Positions 61,985-64,000 of a stretch of 64,000 bases of DNA are shown here, in pieces. Below the pieces are notes generated by a model that ran no database searches, was not told the origin of the DNA, and worked only from the letters and a program-made list of their open reading frames with translations. Position 1 is the stretch's first letter; the number at the start of each line of letters is the position of its first letter. This stretch comes from Thermoanaerobacter ethanolicus JW 200 (lineage in GTDB: Bacteria; Bacillota; Thermoanaerobacteria; Thermoanaerobacterales; Thermoanaerobacteraceae): assembly GCF_003722315.1 (NCBI RefSeq), contig NZ_CP033580.1, forward strand, positions 805,001-869,000, given 5' to 3'. A program made the translations under genes and the position numbers.

Positions 61985-63214
61985 GTGAAATATGTTGATG
62001 TAGAAAAGATTAAAAAAGACTTTCCTATATTGAATGTTAAACCTCATGGTAAAAAGCTTATTTACCTTGACAATGCTGCCACAACTCAAAAGCCAATTGA
62101 AGTCATAAAAGCTATGGATAAATATTATGAAGAATTAAACGCCAATGTATACAGAAGCCCACACTATTTAAGCGCTCTTTCCACACAGGCTTATGAAGAG
62201 GCAAGAGAAAGAGTAAAAAAATTTATTAACGCAAAAAGAGAAGAATCCATAATATTTACGAGAAATACTACAGAATCAATAAACTTTATAGCATATACGT
62301 GGGGAATGAAATATATAAACGAAGGGGACGAAATAATACTGACAATAGCCGAGCACCACAGCAATATGCTTCCATGGCAAATGGTAGCGGAAGCTAAAAA
62401 GGCGAGACTCAAATATGTCCACCTTGATGAGAATTTTAGGCTTTCTATGAAAGACTTTAAAGAAAAAATGTCTGACAAAGTAAAATTAGTTGCTGTGCAG
62501 CATATGTCAAATGTTTTGGGCATAATAAATCCTGTGGAGGAGATTACACATATTGCCCACAAATACGGCGCAAAAGTGTTAATAGATGGAGCACAAAGTG
62601 TACCTCATATGCCGATTGATGTACAAAGAATAGGCTGTGACTTTTTTGCTTTTTCTGGTCACAAGATGCTCGGACCTATGGGAATCGGTGTACTTTATAT
62701 AAAAGAGGACTTGCTTTCTGATGTGCCTCCTTTTTTAAGAGGTGGAGAGATGATAGACGAAGTCTTTGAAGACCGTGCAACTTTTCCTCCCCCACCTCTT
62801 AAATTTGAAGCAGGTACTCCCAACGTAAAAGGGGCTTGTGTGCTTGTTTCTGCAATAGATTATATAGAAAAAATTGGGCTTTCCAATATTCATAATCACG
62901 AAGGCGAGCTTTTGGAGTATGGCCTTCAGAAAATGAAAGAATTAGACTTTGTAAAATTGTATGGCCCCAACGATGCGAAGGAAAGGGGAGGCTTAATTTC
63001 CTTCAATGTAGAAGGTGTCCATCCTCACGACGTTGCTACAATACTAGACGAAGAAGGAATTGCTGTAAGAAGTGGGCACCACTGTTGTCTGCCTTTAATG
63101 AGGTACTTAGGTGTTCCTGCCACTGTAAGAGCAAGCTTTTACCTCTACAACGACTTTGACGATATTGACGCACTTGTTGAAGGACTTAAAAAAGTTAGGA
63201 AGTGGTTTAAATGA
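61985..63214 (+). CDS. sufS: Cysteine desulfurase SufS
   Basis: A 409-residue PLP enzyme that takes sulfur from cysteine for Fe-S cluster assembly. Landmarks: YLDNAATTQKP at the start, the PLP lysine near residue 227 in SGHKMLGPMG, and the persulfide-forming cysteine near residue 367 in RSGHHCCLP, the group II pattern. GTG 61985 follows GGAGGAGG; the frame also has ATG 61967, but that codon is part of the ribosome site region. It overlaps sufU (ATGA). Confidence 0.95.
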   Translation: MKYVDVEKIKKDFPILNVKPHGKKLIYLDNAATTQKPIEVIKAMDKYYEELNANVYRSPHYLSALSTQAYEEARERVKKFINAKREESIIFTRNTTESINFIAYTWGMKYINEGDEIILTIAEHHSNMLPWQMVAEAKKARLKYVHLDENFRLSMKDFKEKMSDKVKLVAVQHMSNVLGIINPVEEITHIAHKYGAKVLIDGAQSVPHMPIDVQRIGCDFFAFSGHKMLGPMGIGVLYIKEDLLSDVPPFLRGGEMIDEVFEDRATFPPPPLKFEAGTPNVKGACVLVSAIDYIEKIGLSNIHNHEGELLEYGLQKMKELDFVKLYGPNDAKERGGLISFNVEGVHPHDVATILDEEGIAVRSGHHCCLPLMRYLGVPATVRASFYLYNDFDDIDALVEGLKKVRKWFK

Positions 63215-63624
63215 GCGATTTGAATCAGCTTTATTCTGAGGTTATAATGGAACATTACGAAAACTCTCCCCATGAAAAAGAACTTAAAGATGCTACCCAC
63301 AAAGAAAGAGGTTACAATCCTCTTTGCGGCGACAATATTACTCTTTATTTAAAAATGAATGGTGACATTATAGAAGATGCTTCTTTCACGGGCCATGGGT
63401 GTGCCATAAGCCAAGCCTCAACCTCTATGATGATAGACCTTATAAAAGGGAAAGACAAAAAAGAAGCTTTAAGGCTTGTGCAACAATTTATAGACATGAT
63501 GCACAAAAAAGATGTAAATCTTGATGAATTAGGTGATGCTCAAGTACTGCAGGGAGTATCTGACTTTCCTGCCCGCGTAAAATGTGCTTTACTTGCGTGG
63601 AAAACGCTTCAGGAAATTTTGTAA
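63211..63624 (+). CDS. sufU: SufU sulfur-transfer / Fe-S scaffold protein
   Basis: A 137-residue IscU-like protein of the SufU type, which accepts persulfide sulfur from SufS in Firmicutes. Zn-binding residues are Cys39 and Asp41 (NPLCGDN), Cys64 (GHGCAISQAS) and Cys125 (VKCALLAW). The extra residues between the second and third cysteine mark SufU against IscU. It is translationally coupled to sufS. The SufBCD genes are not in the window. Confidence 0.95.
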   Translation: MSDLNQLYSEVIMEHYENSPHEKELKDATHKERGYNPLCGDNITLYLKMNGDIIEDASFTGHGCAISQASTSMMIDLIKGKDKKEALRLVQQFIDMMHKKDVNLDELGDAQVLQGVSDFPARVKCALLAWKTLQEIL

Positions 63625-63766
63625 AAAAGAGATAAAAGTTTGATAATGTTCTTTTGACATGAATGCGAATATTTTTAAAATATGCCTCTTCCTATTTGAA
63701 GTCTAACGATTCTCAGGATAATAGTATAACTTTTTTTAAAAAGCCAGCATATTTTAAAAATTTGTG

Positions 63767-63795
63767 TTGATACTTATTATTATCTATGCTAATAT
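63767..63795 (+). promoter_or_regulatory. SigA-type promoter of the last gene
   Basis: TTGATA (63767-63772), 17 bases, TAATAT (63790-63795). The leader to the ATG at 63901 would be about 100 bases. Confidence 0.6.
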
Positions 63796-63900
63796 ACTAG
63801 ACATGAACAGTAATACATTAAAATAGTTTAAATTTAGCGAAAGAATGATATTTTTAAAGCATTAAGTTAATTACAAAATATTAAGATAGGGAGAGGCAAA

Positions 63901-64000
63901 ATGAAAAAGGGAATTTTTTTAATTGCAATTGCCTTTTTATTATTATTTAATTCCATAGCTTTTTCTGCACCTGATGTTCCATCTAAACCTATTCAGTTTA
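63901..64000 (+). CDS. Exported protein, N-terminal fragment (possible TPM-domain protein)
   Basis: The first 33 codons encode MKKGIFLIAIAFLLLFNSIAFS, a typical signal peptide, followed by APDVPSKPIQF, and the gene runs out of the window. An AGGGAGAGG site precedes the ATG. The mature start (Pro-rich, then presumably a short hydrophobic motif) resembles TPM-domain (YgcG-type) proteins, which commonly accompany LemA, but too little is visible to be sure. Confidence 0.6.
   Translation, partial: MKKGIFLIAIAFLLLFNSIAFSAPDVPSKPIQF

Overview
The window is a piece of a low-GC, spore-forming, thermophilic Firmicutes chromosome, most likely Thermoanaerobacter or a close relative. Support comes from the AT-rich composition with strong GGAGG-type ribosome binding sites, a Tlp spore protein, a leucine T-box, PRD-type PTS regulators, an Asr-type sulfite reductase, and a GH1 beta-glucosidase that reads like the Thermoanaerobacter brockii CglT enzyme as I remember it. 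Species assignment is from memory and was not searched.

Layout. 1-3.9 kb: the 3' part of a 2-hydroxyacyl-CoA dehydratase activase, a CDF metal exporter, an orphan ECF-transporter S component (minus strand) and a FetAB-like exporter pair. 4-6.6 kb: an ECF sigma factor with a membrane-anchored beta-propeller partner, preceded by two matching ECF-type promoters. 6.6-12.9 kb: T-box-controlled leuS, azlCD, psuK-psuG and tlp. 13-26.7 kb: two PTS sugar loci. The first has a LevR-type sigma-54 activator followed by a -24/-12 promoter and a chitobiose/cellobiose operon (EIIC, ChbG deacetylase, EIIB, EIIA, GH4, GH1). The second is a classical mannitol operon (mtlA-mtlR-mtlF-mtlD). 26.8-28.4 kb: a complete IS4-family element with a 10-bp target duplication. 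28.6-32.5 kb: a Pho-box-preceded, secreted double nucleotidase. 32.6-34.1 kb: a complete IS1182-family element inserted in the terminator of that gene, with the hairpin duplicated on both sides. 34.2-37.1 kb: dusB, a TSUP exporter and a permuted papain-fold protein. 37.5-49 kb: a LacI-type regulator, a truncated LacI relic, and an Opp-type sugar importer with a GH2 beta-mannosidase and a GH1 beta-glucosidase, with LacI-like palindromes through the control regions. 49-52 kb: a zinc importer (znuABC) and Zur-like repressor. 52.1-56.2 kb: a MoxR/DUF58/DUF4129 cluster and LemA. 56.3-61.8 kb: an island-like block with a LysR regulator, asrABC (asrA frameshifted), a TatD-like hydrolase and a DUF2250-like winged helix. 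62-63.6 kb: sufS-sufU. The window ends inside an exported protein.

How it works together: sugar capture dominates (beta-linked disaccharides by PTS, mannitol by PTS, beta-glucosides/beta-mannosides by ABC import), with metal homeostasis (CDF, FetAB-like, Znu/Zur), phosphate scavenging, and sulfite reduction plus Fe-S assembly around it. The most unusual signal is an IS1182-like element that sits inside a rho-independent terminator, with end-like footprints next to two more terminator hairpins in the same window. No CRISPR array, rRNA or tRNA gene was seen.
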